A program made the translations under genes and the position numbers. The notes below the pieces were generated by a model. It did no database searches and was not told where the DNA came from. It was given only the letters and a program-made list of their open reading frames with translations. Positions 56,328 to 64,000 of a stretch of 64,000 nt of DNA are shown here, one piece after another; positions within the stretch are counted from its first letter, which is position 1, and the number at the start of each line of letters is the position of its first letter. Origin of the DNA: Chloroflexota bacterium (GTDB taxonomy: Bacteria > Chloroflexota > Dehalococcoidia > Lucifugimonadales > Lucifugimonadaceae); NCBI GenBank assembly GCA_013204555.1, contig JABMNO010000017.1:1-64000 (forward strand). The letters run 5' to 3'.

Positions 56328-58667
56328 TTGATCGCCTGGAGGAATTGTGGCTCGGAATCAAGTAATCACGGGCGGCTGGGCGTCGCCTATGTCGTTTTCG
56401 CGATCCTTTCAATCGTTGACTGGAGCCAGGGAACACGCGCCGGGATTTCGGTTTCGTTCAATGTTGATAGCGGCGCAGCGACGGTAACCGAGGTCAGTGT
56501 AAGAAGCTTTGCGGCGGAATTCGGTGTGGAAGAAGGCTCTCTCCTTGAGTTGATCGATGGCATGCCGACCACCGAAGAAGTCTGGTCAAGCACCGGCGAC
56601 ACGTCTCAGACGATGAGATTCGTCAGCCCCACTGGCGAGGTGATCGAGGCTGAGATAGCAAAAGCCCGTGCCATCGACCTTGGCGGCGTAGTGGCGCTGG
56701 AATTTTCGGGCGTAATTTTTGCTCTGTCGAGCCTCTTCGTGATCTCGAGAGCCTGGAGATCAATCGAAGCCAATAGATTCGCCTACTTCGCGGTCATCAC
56801 TTCCATCGCTTTCGCATCTCTTCCGGGATCTGAATCTGGACACCTATTCTCCCGCGCAGTGTTCACAACCACATTGCCGTGGATTCCGGTGGCCTTTATC
56901 GGTCTGTTCGATGTGCTTGGCAAGGACAAAAATAGAAGGGAGCAGATGGTCCCATCTATCGGCCTCATCTTGCCATTGGTAGGTGCGATCGGGCTGACGA
57001 CAGTCAATCTAGTCCGATTCACAGCTGCTCCAGCGCTGGCCGACATTGCCGCATCCGCGTCCCTTCTGTTTCTTGCAACGGGACTCTTCTGGGGACTTTT
57101 TTTACTGGCAAGACGCTATTTCAATTCGACGTCCGCCATATTTAGAGAGCAGATTCGCGTCATTGCGGTTGGCACGATGATTGCCGTTCTACCTGTTGTT
57201 CTCCTTAACATCGTCCCAAACGGGCTCAATATTGATCCCCTGGTGCCGCCCGAATTCCTTCTTACGGCCAGTGTGATTATCCCTCTTTCATTCGGGTACG
57301 CCATCCTCCGCCACGATCTACTTGGTATACGGCGCCTGGTTCACAGAGGGGTCGCATACGTCCTCATTTCAGCCATCGTAGTGGCCCTGTACGCGGTTGT
57401 GTTGGGTGCGACGAGAGCATGGATAAATCAAGGAGTTGGTGACGATACAGCGGTGAACATCGCGATCCTGATGGCGCTTCTGGGGATTCCGCTGATTCCT
57501 CGCGTGCGAGAACTTTCTTTCTCCGTCGTCGATCGTCTGTTGTACAAAGATTTCATCGGCCACAGAGAGGTGGTTAGGGGAGTGAGCCTTCGCGCCGTGG
57601 AGGCGCCATCTGTTGAAGAACTTTTTGATGGAGTCCTTGGCCAGATAAGGGACCCCCTGGGTGCGTCGTTCGTGGCTTACATTGAGCGCGAAGGAATTAC
57701 CGGTAGCGTTGGCGCAGTAGAGGATCCAATTATCGAAGCAGCGTACCGGAGAGCGGTTCAAGCGAACGGCACCGAATCTGGCACACATGTGGTTATCAAT
57801 GCTGCTTTAGAAGGGCAGGTCGCGTTCGTTATGTTCCCTGATAGCGGTGACAGGTCAGCCACAATCTGCGTGGGTCCCAAAGAGACCGGTGAGCCGTTCA
57901 GCGATGAAGATCTTCAGATGATCCAGACGATAGGCGGTTTGCTGTCGACAGCGGTCGCCAGGCTTCGGCTGTTAGAGCAGTTACAGGTTAAGAACGAAGA
58001 GTTGACCGGTCTCAACCGGAGAATTGTCCAGGTTGAAGAGCAGGAACGAGCAAGGATTTCTGGATATTTGCACGATGAGCCTCTTCAGAAGGTCTCCTAC
58101 GCGCTAGCGCAGTACCGAGAGCGCAACCTTGGCGCTGATCTTGAGGCAATTCTGGACGACGCTGTGGGTGATCTACGGAACATCACGGCGACCCTCAGTC
58201 CAGCCATCTTGATGGATCTTGGCCTGGCGAGATCTGTCGAGTGGCTCGTGGCGGAAACGGACCAGCGATCAGACTTCAGTACTGATCTTCGAATAGAAGG
58301 AGATGAACGCGAGTCTCAACTCTCAAAATCGACACAGCTGGTCGCCTACAGAGTTGTCCAAGAGTCGCTTACGAACTGCCAGAAACATGCAAAACCATCA
58401 ATGGTGTGGGTGTCCCTGGAATATGAAAACGAAGGACTGCTGATATCAGTTGATGACAACGGTGTTGGAGCTCCAGAAGGACCAGATGGCCTCACGAGCA
58501 AAGCTGATAGCCTTGGTTTGCTCAGCATGCGGCAGAGAGTGGAAAGCCAGAACGGTTTTTTGGCGGTCCAAAATCGCGAGTCCAGAGGGTTTAGTGTTAG
58601 AGCAAGACTCCCGTTCGGTGACGAGATCCCCGGACCAACACAAAAAAGCAACGGATCAGCGCCCTAA
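56328..58667 (+). CDS. ComP-like membrane histidine kinase with PDZ-like segment
   Basis: A 779-residue kinase (Bacillus ComP is about 770). After a short N-terminus, membrane helix 1 (LGVAYVVFAILSIVDW) is followed by an extracytoplasmic PDZ-like unit (about 50-90; TEVSVRSFAAEFGVEEGSLL), then about seven more membrane helices to residue 375. A GAF-like region (about 420-560) precedes the HisKA_3 box with H582 in ARISGYLHDEPLQK and a GHKL ATPase (DDNGVGAP, GLLSMRQRVE). The N-terminal helix, PDZ-like loop, multi-helix sensor and HisKA_3 order match ComP. TTG 56328 has no Shine-Dalgarno site; a GGAGG at 56338 is placed for a GTG in another frame that stops after few codons, so the start is unsure. 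Confidence 0.8.
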   Translation: MIAWRNCGSESSNHGRLGVAYVVFAILSIVDWSQGTRAGISVSFNVDSGAATVTEVSVRSFAAEFGVEEGSLLELIDGMPTTEEVWSSTGDTSQTMRFVSPTGEVIEAEIAKARAIDLGGVVALEFSGVIFALSSLFVISRAWRSIEANRFAYFAVITSIAFASLPGSESGHLFSRAVFTTTLPWIPVAFIGLFDVLGKDKNRREQMVPSIGLILPLVGAIGLTTVNLVRFTAAPALADIAASASLLFLATGLFWGLFLLARRYFNSTSAIFREQIRVIAVGTMIAVLPVVLLNIVPNGLNIDPLVPPEFLLTASVIIPLSFGYAILRHDLLGIRRLVHRGVAYVLISAIVVALYAVVLGATRAWINQGVGDDTAVNIAILMALLGIPLIPRVRELSFSVVDRLLYKDFIGHREVVRGVSLRAVEAPSVEELFDGVLGQIRDPLGASFVAYIEREGITGSVGAVEDPIIEAAYRRAVQANGTESGTHVVINAALEGQVAFVMFPDSGDRSATICVGPKETGEPFSDEDLQMIQTIGGLLSTAVARLRLLEQLQVKNEELTGLNRRIVQVEEQERARISGYLHDEPLQKVSYALAQYRERNLGADLEAILDDAVGDLRNITATLSPAILMDLGLARSVEWLVAETDQRSDFSTDLRIEGDERESQLSKSTQLVAYRVVQESLTNCQKHAKPSMVWVSLEYENEGLLISVDDNGVGAPEGPDGLTSKADSLGLLSMRQRVESQNGFLAVQNRESRGFSVRARLPFGDEIPGPTQKSNGSAP

Positions 58668-59322
58668 CCGGGTGTTAGTGGTTGACGACCACCCAATGCT
58701 CCGGGTTGGTGTTGTTTCATTTTTGACCGAGGCGTCAGATTGCGACGTAGTTGGCGAATCCGACAACGCGGACGACGCACTTCAACTTGCCCGGGTCATG
58801 AAACCTGACATTGTTCTATTAGATATCAGATTAAAGGGCAGTCGCACCGGCATTGATCTGGCTCGGGATCTTCGAGAGCAAGTTCCTGACGCCAAAATTG
58901 TTGTGCTTACCAATTTCCCGCATGAGCCCTACGTCCGCGCGATGATGGAACTGGGCGTGGACGGGTATTTGTTGAAAGATACTCCGCCAAGTGATGTGCT
59001 TGAGGGCCTGCGGATGGTGATGCGCGGCAGCAGCGTCTTCTCTTCCACGGTCAGTTCAAACATCATCAAGGGATATCTCCACTCCCCCTATAACAGGGCT
59101 CGAAGAAGCCGGGATTCGCTTACGGCAAGAGAAGCGGAAGTGCTGCAACTGATAGCGGATGGCCGAACCAATGATGACGTTGCTGATGCGCTTGGTGTAT
59201 CCGTAAAGGCGATCCAGGTTCATCTCACCAATCTGTACTCCAAACTGGATGCGAAAAACAGGACCGAAGCCGTCGTAAAAGCGGCGAGACGGGGACTCGT
59301 CATTCTGGACGAGGCCCAGTAG
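58618..59322 (+). CDS. ComA-like NarL/LuxR-family response regulator
   Basis: A 234-residue two-domain regulator. The receiver has VLVVDDHPMLRVG (acidic pair), the phospho-acceptor Asp in PDIVLLDIRLKG, the Thr in VVLTNF and Lys in YLLKDTP. The C-terminal LuxR-type helix-turn-helix reads LTAREAEVLQLIADGRTNDD and SVKAIQVHLTNLYSKL. GTG 58618 lies inside the end of the kinase gene, 50 bases before its stop; GTG 58672 would remove the first residues of the first beta strand. Overlap with the kinase gene points to one operon and a kinase-regulator pair. Confidence 0.82.
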   Translation: MTRSPDQHKKATDQRPNRVLVVDDHPMLRVGVVSFLTEASDCDVVGESDNADDALQLARVMKPDIVLLDIRLKGSRTGIDLARDLREQVPDAKIVVLTNFPHEPYVRAMMELGVDGYLLKDTPPSDVLEGLRMVMRGSSVFSSTVSSNIIKGYLHSPYNRARRSRDSLTAREAEVLQLIADGRTNDDVADALGVSVKAIQVHLTNLYSKLDAKNRTEAVVKAARRGLVILDEAQ

Positions 59323-59414
59323 CCAGCCGCCCAGGCACCCGCGCTGGTGGTGGCGCCACCGGACGTGTGGGTATACCCCAATAGTCACCGTCTCCCAACC
59401 CTGATTCACTTGGT

Positions 59415-61676
59415 ATGAGGGTCCATTTGCGGGGCCTTCGCATGACTTTTTTTCGCGGGGTAGAGAGTCGTATGTTCAGGGACGCAACTGGCGCAGGGCC
59501 AGTATCGCGGGATTCATCAGACGTGCAGCTTCCACGCCGTCCGTTCACTTATCGCGCCTCGCAATTTTCTACAAATGCACTGTTTTCAGCCAAGCTGGCA
59601 ACTGCCGCTGCGCTGGCTTCATTCGCCTTGTTGCTCGCGATGACTGTTGGTACCACTTTCGCCGTTCGTTCGTTTATTTCTGAGAAAAGTGCGGACAGAT
59701 TTTCCAACTTCGTCCAAACCTCCAACTCTGAATTTGAGGCCGATGTTTCACGACGATTGACCGAACTTCTGGCGGTGGAGGGTCTTTTCAAGACATCGGA
59801 CGACATCAGCCAGGCGGAATTTGAAGTGTTCGCAGGCCTTCTAAAAAATAAAGGAGGTCCTGTTGAGGCGCTGGGTTTCGTGAGGCGCATCACTCCGGTA
59901 GAGGTAGATGCGTTCAACCAGGCCATGAGAAAACGTGGTCTGGTGGGCTTCGATCTGACGAGGCGTGGAGGAGCACCGGAGTACACGGTAATTGAACAGC
60001 TGTTTCCTCGTAACTCCGGCGTTGTTTCGCTGGGTGAGGATCTTGGTAGAGACAGCTTTTTCACCGATGCCCTGACGGCGGCAGAAGAATCCCTGTTGCC
60101 CGTTGCTGTTGGTCCCTTTGAATCTTCGGATCCCAATCAAAGTGACGCGTCACTTGTGATCTTGTCGCCGGTAATTCGCCAAATAGCGGATGAGGTCTCT
60201 GGCAGCACATTGGTCCGTACTCTTGAGGGATTCGCTCTGGGTGTGTATCAGGCCAAAGAGCTTCTTGGAGGAGCGACGGTATCTCAGGAGTTTGGAGATA
60301 TAGATTTCCGAATTGTTGATGTATCTAAAGGTGCTCGCGGGACGGAGATATTTCCTGAGGCCGGCGGAGATTCCAGTCATGACTGGAGTGGAGGTCAGCG
60401 GCTACATCGCGAGGTTGAGGTAGGTGGACAGTTATGGGATTTCCAGTATTCCGGACCGCATGATTTTGACCTGACGCCACTTGAACGGGAAGTCTGGATC
60501 ATTGTGATGGTCGCCGGCCTGGTGATAACGCTGGTCGCAGGTGGATCTACCTATTCCTTAATCGCTGGCAGGCGAGCTGCTCGAAGCGATCTGGAAATTG
60601 TGACGACACAACTGTCGGCCATTCTGGACTCAGCGCTCGAAGGAATTTTGTTGGTTGACCAGCGTGGCCGGGTTATCTGGGCGAATCAGGCGTTCGCCAA
60701 TATGATGGAGTTGGGAGAGGCCAGTGAACTGGCAGGCGAAGATGTGGCGAACCGTCTTGAAACGAATGGCCCAGATATTGAACATCGAGACCGATTTATT
60801 GAGTTCATAAGAGAGGTTGTTCGAGACCCAGAATCAACAGTCGCCAGTGAAGATGTCACGATCAACACGCCCGAACCGCACTCATATTCCCTGAGCTCGG
60901 TGCCGGTTGAAGATGAACGAGGGCTGCACGCAGGCAGATTGTGGGTTTTCAGAGATGTAACTTCCGAACGAGCTGCCGACGAGGCTAAGTCGACATTTGT
61001 CTCGATGGTTTCACATGAGTTGCGGACCCCTCTGACTTCGGTGATGGGCTTTATTGACCTCGCTATGGATGGTGCTGGCGATCCCGTTGGCGAGAAGACG
61101 ATAAAGCTGCTGGGCACCGCCAGATCGAATGCCGAGCGCCTGCAACGCCTGGTTGACGATATCCTGGACGTCTCGAGGCTTGAGAGCGACGCGCTGCGTC
61201 TTGATATGGACTCGGTAAATGTTGTGGAACTGGCGACCGATCTCGCGGATGGCGTGAACGCATTATTCGTTGAGCGCGACGTCAAACTAACGGTTGAGGT
61301 AGGGGACGAAGTGCCAATGATTTGGGCTGATCGCGGTCGAATGGGTCAGGTGATAATAAACCTGCTCACGAACGCGCTTCGGTACACATCTTCCGGTGGC
61401 GATGTTAATCTTCGGATTACGCACGATTCTGGAGCGGTTGCGATCGCTGTTATTGATACAGGCCTGGGAATTGCGCCAGAGCACACCGGTCGCGTCTTCG
61501 AAAAATTCTTCCGAATCGATTCGAAAAGATCACGCCCTGCAGGAAGCACTGGATTGGGCCTGGCCATTACCAAGTCTCTTGTCGAGCGAATGTCCGGGAT
61601 GATCACGCTTGAGAGTGAGATAGGTGAAGGGTCTACGTTCACCGTGCGAATGGCTGCCAGCACCCCTGCTTCCTGA
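59415..61676 (+). CDS. CHASE-PAS membrane histidine kinase
   Basis: A 753-residue kinase. A membrane helix at about 55-80 (LATAAALASFALLLAMTV) precedes an extracytoplasmic CHASE domain (about 90-310, with FKTSDDISQAEFEVFAGLL and LGFVRRI). A second helix (VWIIVMVAGLVITLVAGG) follows, then a PAS domain (ILDSALEGILLVDQRGRVIW), the phospho-acceptor box FVSMVSHELRTPLTSVMG and an ATPase domain (INLLTNALRYTS, IDTGLGIAP, TGLGLAITKSL). CHASE domains bind small extracellular ligands. ATG 59415 is used; ATG 59442 or 59472 are possible. It sits 92 bases after the comA-like gene on the same strand, so it might extend that operon. Confidence 0.85.
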   Translation: MRVHLRGLRMTFFRGVESRMFRDATGAGPVSRDSSDVQLPRRPFTYRASQFSTNALFSAKLATAAALASFALLLAMTVGTTFAVRSFISEKSADRFSNFVQTSNSEFEADVSRRLTELLAVEGLFKTSDDISQAEFEVFAGLLKNKGGPVEALGFVRRITPVEVDAFNQAMRKRGLVGFDLTRRGGAPEYTVIEQLFPRNSGVVSLGEDLGRDSFFTDALTAAEESLLPVAVGPFESSDPNQSDASLVILSPVIRQIADEVSGSTLVRTLEGFALGVYQAKELLGGATVSQEFGDIDFRIVDVSKGARGTEIFPEAGGDSSHDWSGGQRLHREVEVGGQLWDFQYSGPHDFDLTPLEREVWIIVMVAGLVITLVAGGSTYSLIAGRRAARSDLEIVTTQLSAILDSALEGILLVDQRGRVIWANQAFANMMELGEASELAGEDVANRLETNGPDIEHRDRFIEFIREVVRDPESTVASEDVTINTPEPHSYSLSSVPVEDERGLHAGRLWVFRDVTSERAADEAKSTFVSMVSHELRTPLTSVMGFIDLAMDGAGDPVGEKTIKLLGTARSNAERLQRLVDDILDVSRLESDALRLDMDSVNVVELATDLADGVNALFVERDVKLTVEVGDEVPMIWADRGRMGQVIINLLTNALRYTSSGGDVNLRITHDSGAVAIAVIDTGLGIAPEHTGRVFEKFFRIDSKRSRPAGSTGLGLAITKSLVERMSGMITLESEIGEGSTFTVRMAASTPAS

Positions 61677-61686
61677 GGTTGATCGC

Positions 61687-61705
61687 AGGCCACACCGCGT
61701 GGCCT
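61687..61705 (+). terminator. Hairpin after the CHASE kinase gene
   Basis: AGGCCAC pairs with GTGGCCT around a five-base loop, ten bases after the stop codon. The following sequence has only a short T stretch, so it is a weak candidate. Confidence 0.4.
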
Positions 61706-61965
61706 ACAGTGATTTCTACCCTGGATATCTCAAGATCTCCCGGTGGTGGCGGGTATCAAACCTGCCACTCTTCACGATGTAACCGTTCACAACGGTCAAT
61801 GACGTATCCGAGCGCACTTTAACGTTTGGGATGTTTCAGGCGGGCTTCTATTCCGACTTCGCCAGGGGTCTCCGATTCTGACGCGGCCATCATTATGATC
61901 TGTGATGCGCCCGGAATAGTATGATTCGCCAATCCACCTGTGTAGCCATCGAGAAGGAGCGCGTT

Positions 61966-62196
61966 ATGTGCAGAAGCATCAAGACCCTGAGGCCACCGTA
62001 TCAGGAAGAAGTAACGGCTGACGATATTGAAGCCGCTTCGGTCCAGTACGTGCGCAAAATCAGTGGGTTCAGGAAGCCTTCAAAGGCGAACGAACAGGTG
62101 TTTAACCTCGCTGTGAGGCAGGTCGCGAAGGCATCTCAGAAGCTGCTGGACACTCTTGATGTCCACGCCGCGGTTACTGGCGCATCTAAGAACTAA
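61966..62196 (+). CDS. DUF2277 family protein
   Basis: A 76-residue protein of the DUF2277 family, which typically begins MCRSIKTLRPP and continues with VTADDIEAASVQYVRKISGF. It is small, without membrane helices, and of unknown function. ATG 61966 has AGGAG six bases upstream; the frame is open to 61921, but that part is not family sequence. It stands alone between the signalling genes. Confidence 0.85.
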   Translation: MCRSIKTLRPPYQEEVTADDIEAASVQYVRKISGFRKPSKANEQVFNLAVRQVAKASQKLLDTLDVHAAVTGASKN

Positions 62197-62248
62197 TCGG
62201 AATGGTGGTCAGAGACCACACGGAATCAGGCGCAGTGCCTGGTTGGAC

Positions 62249-62977
62249 TCAGGCTACGCGTTCCACAACGCCGCGTTCAGGCGCTACGTATCGGTAGCCG
62301 AATTCCCGGACTGTCTGAATGAGGCGCGGCTTGCGGGGATTTTCTTCGATCTTTCCGCGCACATATGAGACGTACAGTCTCACGCTTTCTGGCGCGGTCT
62401 CCAGTGAATCTGCACCCCACACCAGGTCGATCAGCCGTTCTTGGCTCAGAACCTGGCCTGCATTGGCTACCAGCGCAGCGAGCATCTTGAATTCCAGAGG
62501 AGAAAGTCTGAGCTCTTTGCCGCGTGCGGTCACACGGTGCGCCGTGTAGTCGATCGTGAGGACAGGGTCGGAATAGGCATCCGGAGCTTTGCTCAATGAG
62601 GGCAAGGAAGCCCTTCGAAGGGCGGCACTGACGCGCGCCATGAGCTCATCACGTCCGAACGGTTTTACAACGTAGTCGTCAGCCCCAGCGGCCAGGCCGC
62701 GGACCTTTTCGTTTTCGGATCCAAGCGCGGTCAGGAACAGAACGGGAATGTTTGAGACTTCTCTTATCCGTCCGCATAGCTCGATGCCATCCATTCCCGG
62801 CATATCGATATCAAGCAATGCAAGTTCAGGCCGGTGCTCAAAAAACGCCCGAAGACCCTCTTCACCTGTGGAAGCCTGAATCGCGTGGTGTCCGGCCATT
62901 TCCAGGCGGGCAACCACCAACTCAAGAATGTCTGGCTCATCATCAACTACCAGTATGCGGGCGCTTTGTGTGTCCAT
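62249..62977 (-). CDS. OmpR/PhoB-family response regulator
   Basis: A 242-residue regulator. The receiver domain has ILVVDDEPDILE, the phospho-acceptor Asp in LALLDIDMPG, the Thr in VLFLTAL and the Lys in YVVKPFGRDEL. A winged-helix DNA-binding domain follows (LRLSPLEFKMLAALVANAGQ, then VRLYVSYVRGKIEENP and VREFGYRYV). No kinase is adjacent on its strand, so its partner could be one of the two histidine kinases nearby (53957 or 59415), but this is only a positional inference. Confidence 0.88.
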   Translation of the reverse strand: MDTQSARILVVDDEPDILELVVARLEMAGHHAIQASTGEEGLRAFFEHRPELALLDIDMPGMDGIELCGRIREVSNIPVLFLTALGSENEKVRGLAAGADDYVVKPFGRDELMARVSAALRRASLPSLSKAPDAYSDPVLTIDYTAHRVTARGKELRLSPLEFKMLAALVANAGQVLSQERLIDLVWGADSLETAPESVRLYVSYVRGKIEENPRKPRLIQTVREFGYRYVAPERGVVERVA

Positions 62978-63306
62978 GAGTGCGTGAGCCTTGCGAAAAG
63001 GGGCATTCGAATTAAGTTCGACAACTCAATTTAATAGGCGCGCTCTTCAGTTGCGTGTGTAGATACACCACTCGGTGTTGGTGACTCCTACTTAATTCCA
63101 ACATAGCTCCCACATCGATCAAAGGTATGGAAGGCAATATAGGTATCAGTGAGAGGTCAACGGGACCACACCCCGCCGGCAAACAGCCGAGTGGCCCCGG
63201 AAGATCTTGATCAACAGGCTGGAGGCGTCCCGGGTTTCTCCAAAACCCCTCACTCTCGGTCTCCTCTTTCCCCGGTTGGTGAAAGGGGCGTACCCCAGCT
63301 ATCTCT
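62978..63306. other. Gene-free region
   Basis: Upstream of the minus-strand regulator and downstream of the minus-strand glycosyltransferase. No gene or repeat family of this window is evident; it should carry the regulator's promoter. AT content is higher at 63010-63130. Confidence 0.45.
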
Positions 63307-63330
63307 GAAGGCCGCCTACGGGCGGTCTTC
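63307..63330 (-). terminator. Possible terminator of the glycosyltransferase gene
   Basis: GAAGGCCGCC and GGCGGTCTTC form a 10-bp stem with one G-T pair and a four-base loop, directly after the minus-strand stop codon. No T-run is visible on the minus strand. Confidence 0.45.
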
Positions 63331-63334
63331 TCAG

Positions 63335-64000
63335 TTAAGCCAGCGTGGGGCCATTGAAGCGAGGGACCAGCACAGATTGGTCGGTCGCCACGGCGATCTC
63401 TTCCTGGCTTAGGCCGCGTTCTCGCAATTCAGTAGGAGAGAAAGACATGCTGGTATCTTCTCCGCTCAAGAATTCGGCCAGTTGCGGGAGTTCTCGAACT
63501 CCGTAGTGGTAGTCGTCATAGACCCCGTCCTTCATGAGGTGGCACCACGGTGCGAGCATCACCTGATTGCTTCCAATTCGTGCGGCCGAGTCAGATCGGT
63601 ATCTTTCAATAGCGTCATCGGGATTGAGCAAGATGTCGACGTATCGTTCGATCATCAAACGTTCATCAAATTCCGCTGGTAACGCGGGCATGGTGGCAGG
63701 GCTAAAGCCTTCGTCAAATCGCTTGAGCACCGCTGATATGGCAGCGGGATGGTCGCCGGGTTCGATCATTTCAATTGCGGGATGTGATGGAAAATCTCTA
63801 TAAGCTCCAACTCGGGAGACCACGGCCGGAGTGCCAGAAGCAATCGACTCGTAGGGGCCAAGGCCAAATGCTTCAATTGCATTGCCGAGGCAGAGGGTGA
63901 TGTCACCGGATCGGTAGAACTCGGGCATCCGGTCGGAAGTCTGCCATGGCACATATTCAATTGAATCTTGAACTTCTAGCTCTCGCATTCTTGATTCGAT
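63335..64000 (-). CDS. Glycosyltransferase, GT4-like (partial, 5' end outside the window)
   Basis: The C-terminal 222 residues or so of a GT-B glycosyltransferase. The E-x7-E segment EAFGLGPYESIASG, the phosphate-binding region after it (GTPAVVSRVGAYRDFP) and the preceding beta-strand pattern (VPWQTSDRMPEFYRSGDI) are typical. The frame remains open to the window edge, so the start lies beyond 64000. An unusual extra C-terminal part (about 130-217) follows the E-x7-E region and ends in a polar segment. Acceptor and donor sugars are not known. Confidence 0.78.
   Translation of the reverse strand: MESRMRELEVQDSIEYVPWQTSDRMPEFYRSGDITLCLGNAIEAFGLGPYESIASGTPAVVSRVGAYRDFPSHPAIEMIEPGDHPAAISAVLKRFDEGFSPATMPALPAEFDERLMIERYVDILLNPDDAIERYRSDSAARIGSNQVMLAPWCHLMKDGVYDDYHYGVRELPQLAEFLSGEDTSMSFSPTELRERGLSQEEIAVATDQSVLVPRFNGPTLA

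Overview
The window looks like a chromosomal piece of a free-living bacterium, most likely a marine Chloroflexota of the SAR202/Dehalococcoidia type. This placement is an inference from gene content: a complex I operon without the NADH module, an SdhE-type succinate dehydrogenase, three enolase-superfamily enzymes, amidase/SDR/D-glutamate cyclase catabolic genes, frequent TTG and GTG starts, and many palindromic intergenic repeats. There is no rRNA, tRNA, prophage, insertion sequence or CRISPR array that I can support.

Layout. 1-440: three 117-bp tandem repeats. 0.4-6.6 kb: a double-domain adenosine-deaminase-like protein, threonine synthase, a GNAT acetyltransferase, a small SelW/Rdx-type selenoprotein whose gene is interrupted by an in-frame UGA, and a zinc alcohol dehydrogenase. 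6.7-17.6 kb: nuoABCDHIJK, a small DUF2007-like gene, then nuoLMN. 17.7-22.7 kb: NAD kinase, a NUDIX hydrolase and sdhA-sdhB-sdhE. 23.4-30.1 kb (minus strand): GH15 glucanase/trehalase, fused trehalose-6-phosphate synthase/phosphatase, malate dehydrogenase and an acyl-CoA carboxyltransferase that seems to start at a non-standard codon. 30.2-35.4 kb: folP-folK, a lipoprotein, a CopD-like membrane protein and glycyl-tRNA synthetase. 35.7-53.8 kb: an accessory catabolic region with paired SDRs, an amidase, a large chemoreceptor, three enolase-superfamily enzymes, a FAD oxidoreductase, a split D-glutamate cyclase, an MFS transporter and an aminotransferase, with many foldback repeats between genes. 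54-63 kb: a signalling island. The window ends inside a glycosyltransferase gene.

The most interesting part is 55.06-59.32 kb. A 72-residue peptide with a single tryptophan at the second-last position is followed without a gap by an isoprenyl-synthase-like protein, then by a 779-residue multi-pass membrane histidine kinase with an N-terminal PDZ-like segment, then by a NarL/LuxR-type response regulator. This is the gene content and the kinase architecture of the Bacillus ComX-ComQ-ComP-ComA quorum-sensing system (prenylated-tryptophan pheromone, prenyltransferase, receptor kinase, regulator), in the order X-Q-P-A instead of Q-X-P-A, in a genome that does not look like a Firmicute. Three more two-component proteins surround it.

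Metabolically the core genes fit an aerobic heterotroph: succinate and malate oxidation, a proton-pumping quinone reductase fed by something other than NADH or by an unlinked NADH module, trehalose turnover, and breakdown of sugar acids, amides and D-amino acids.
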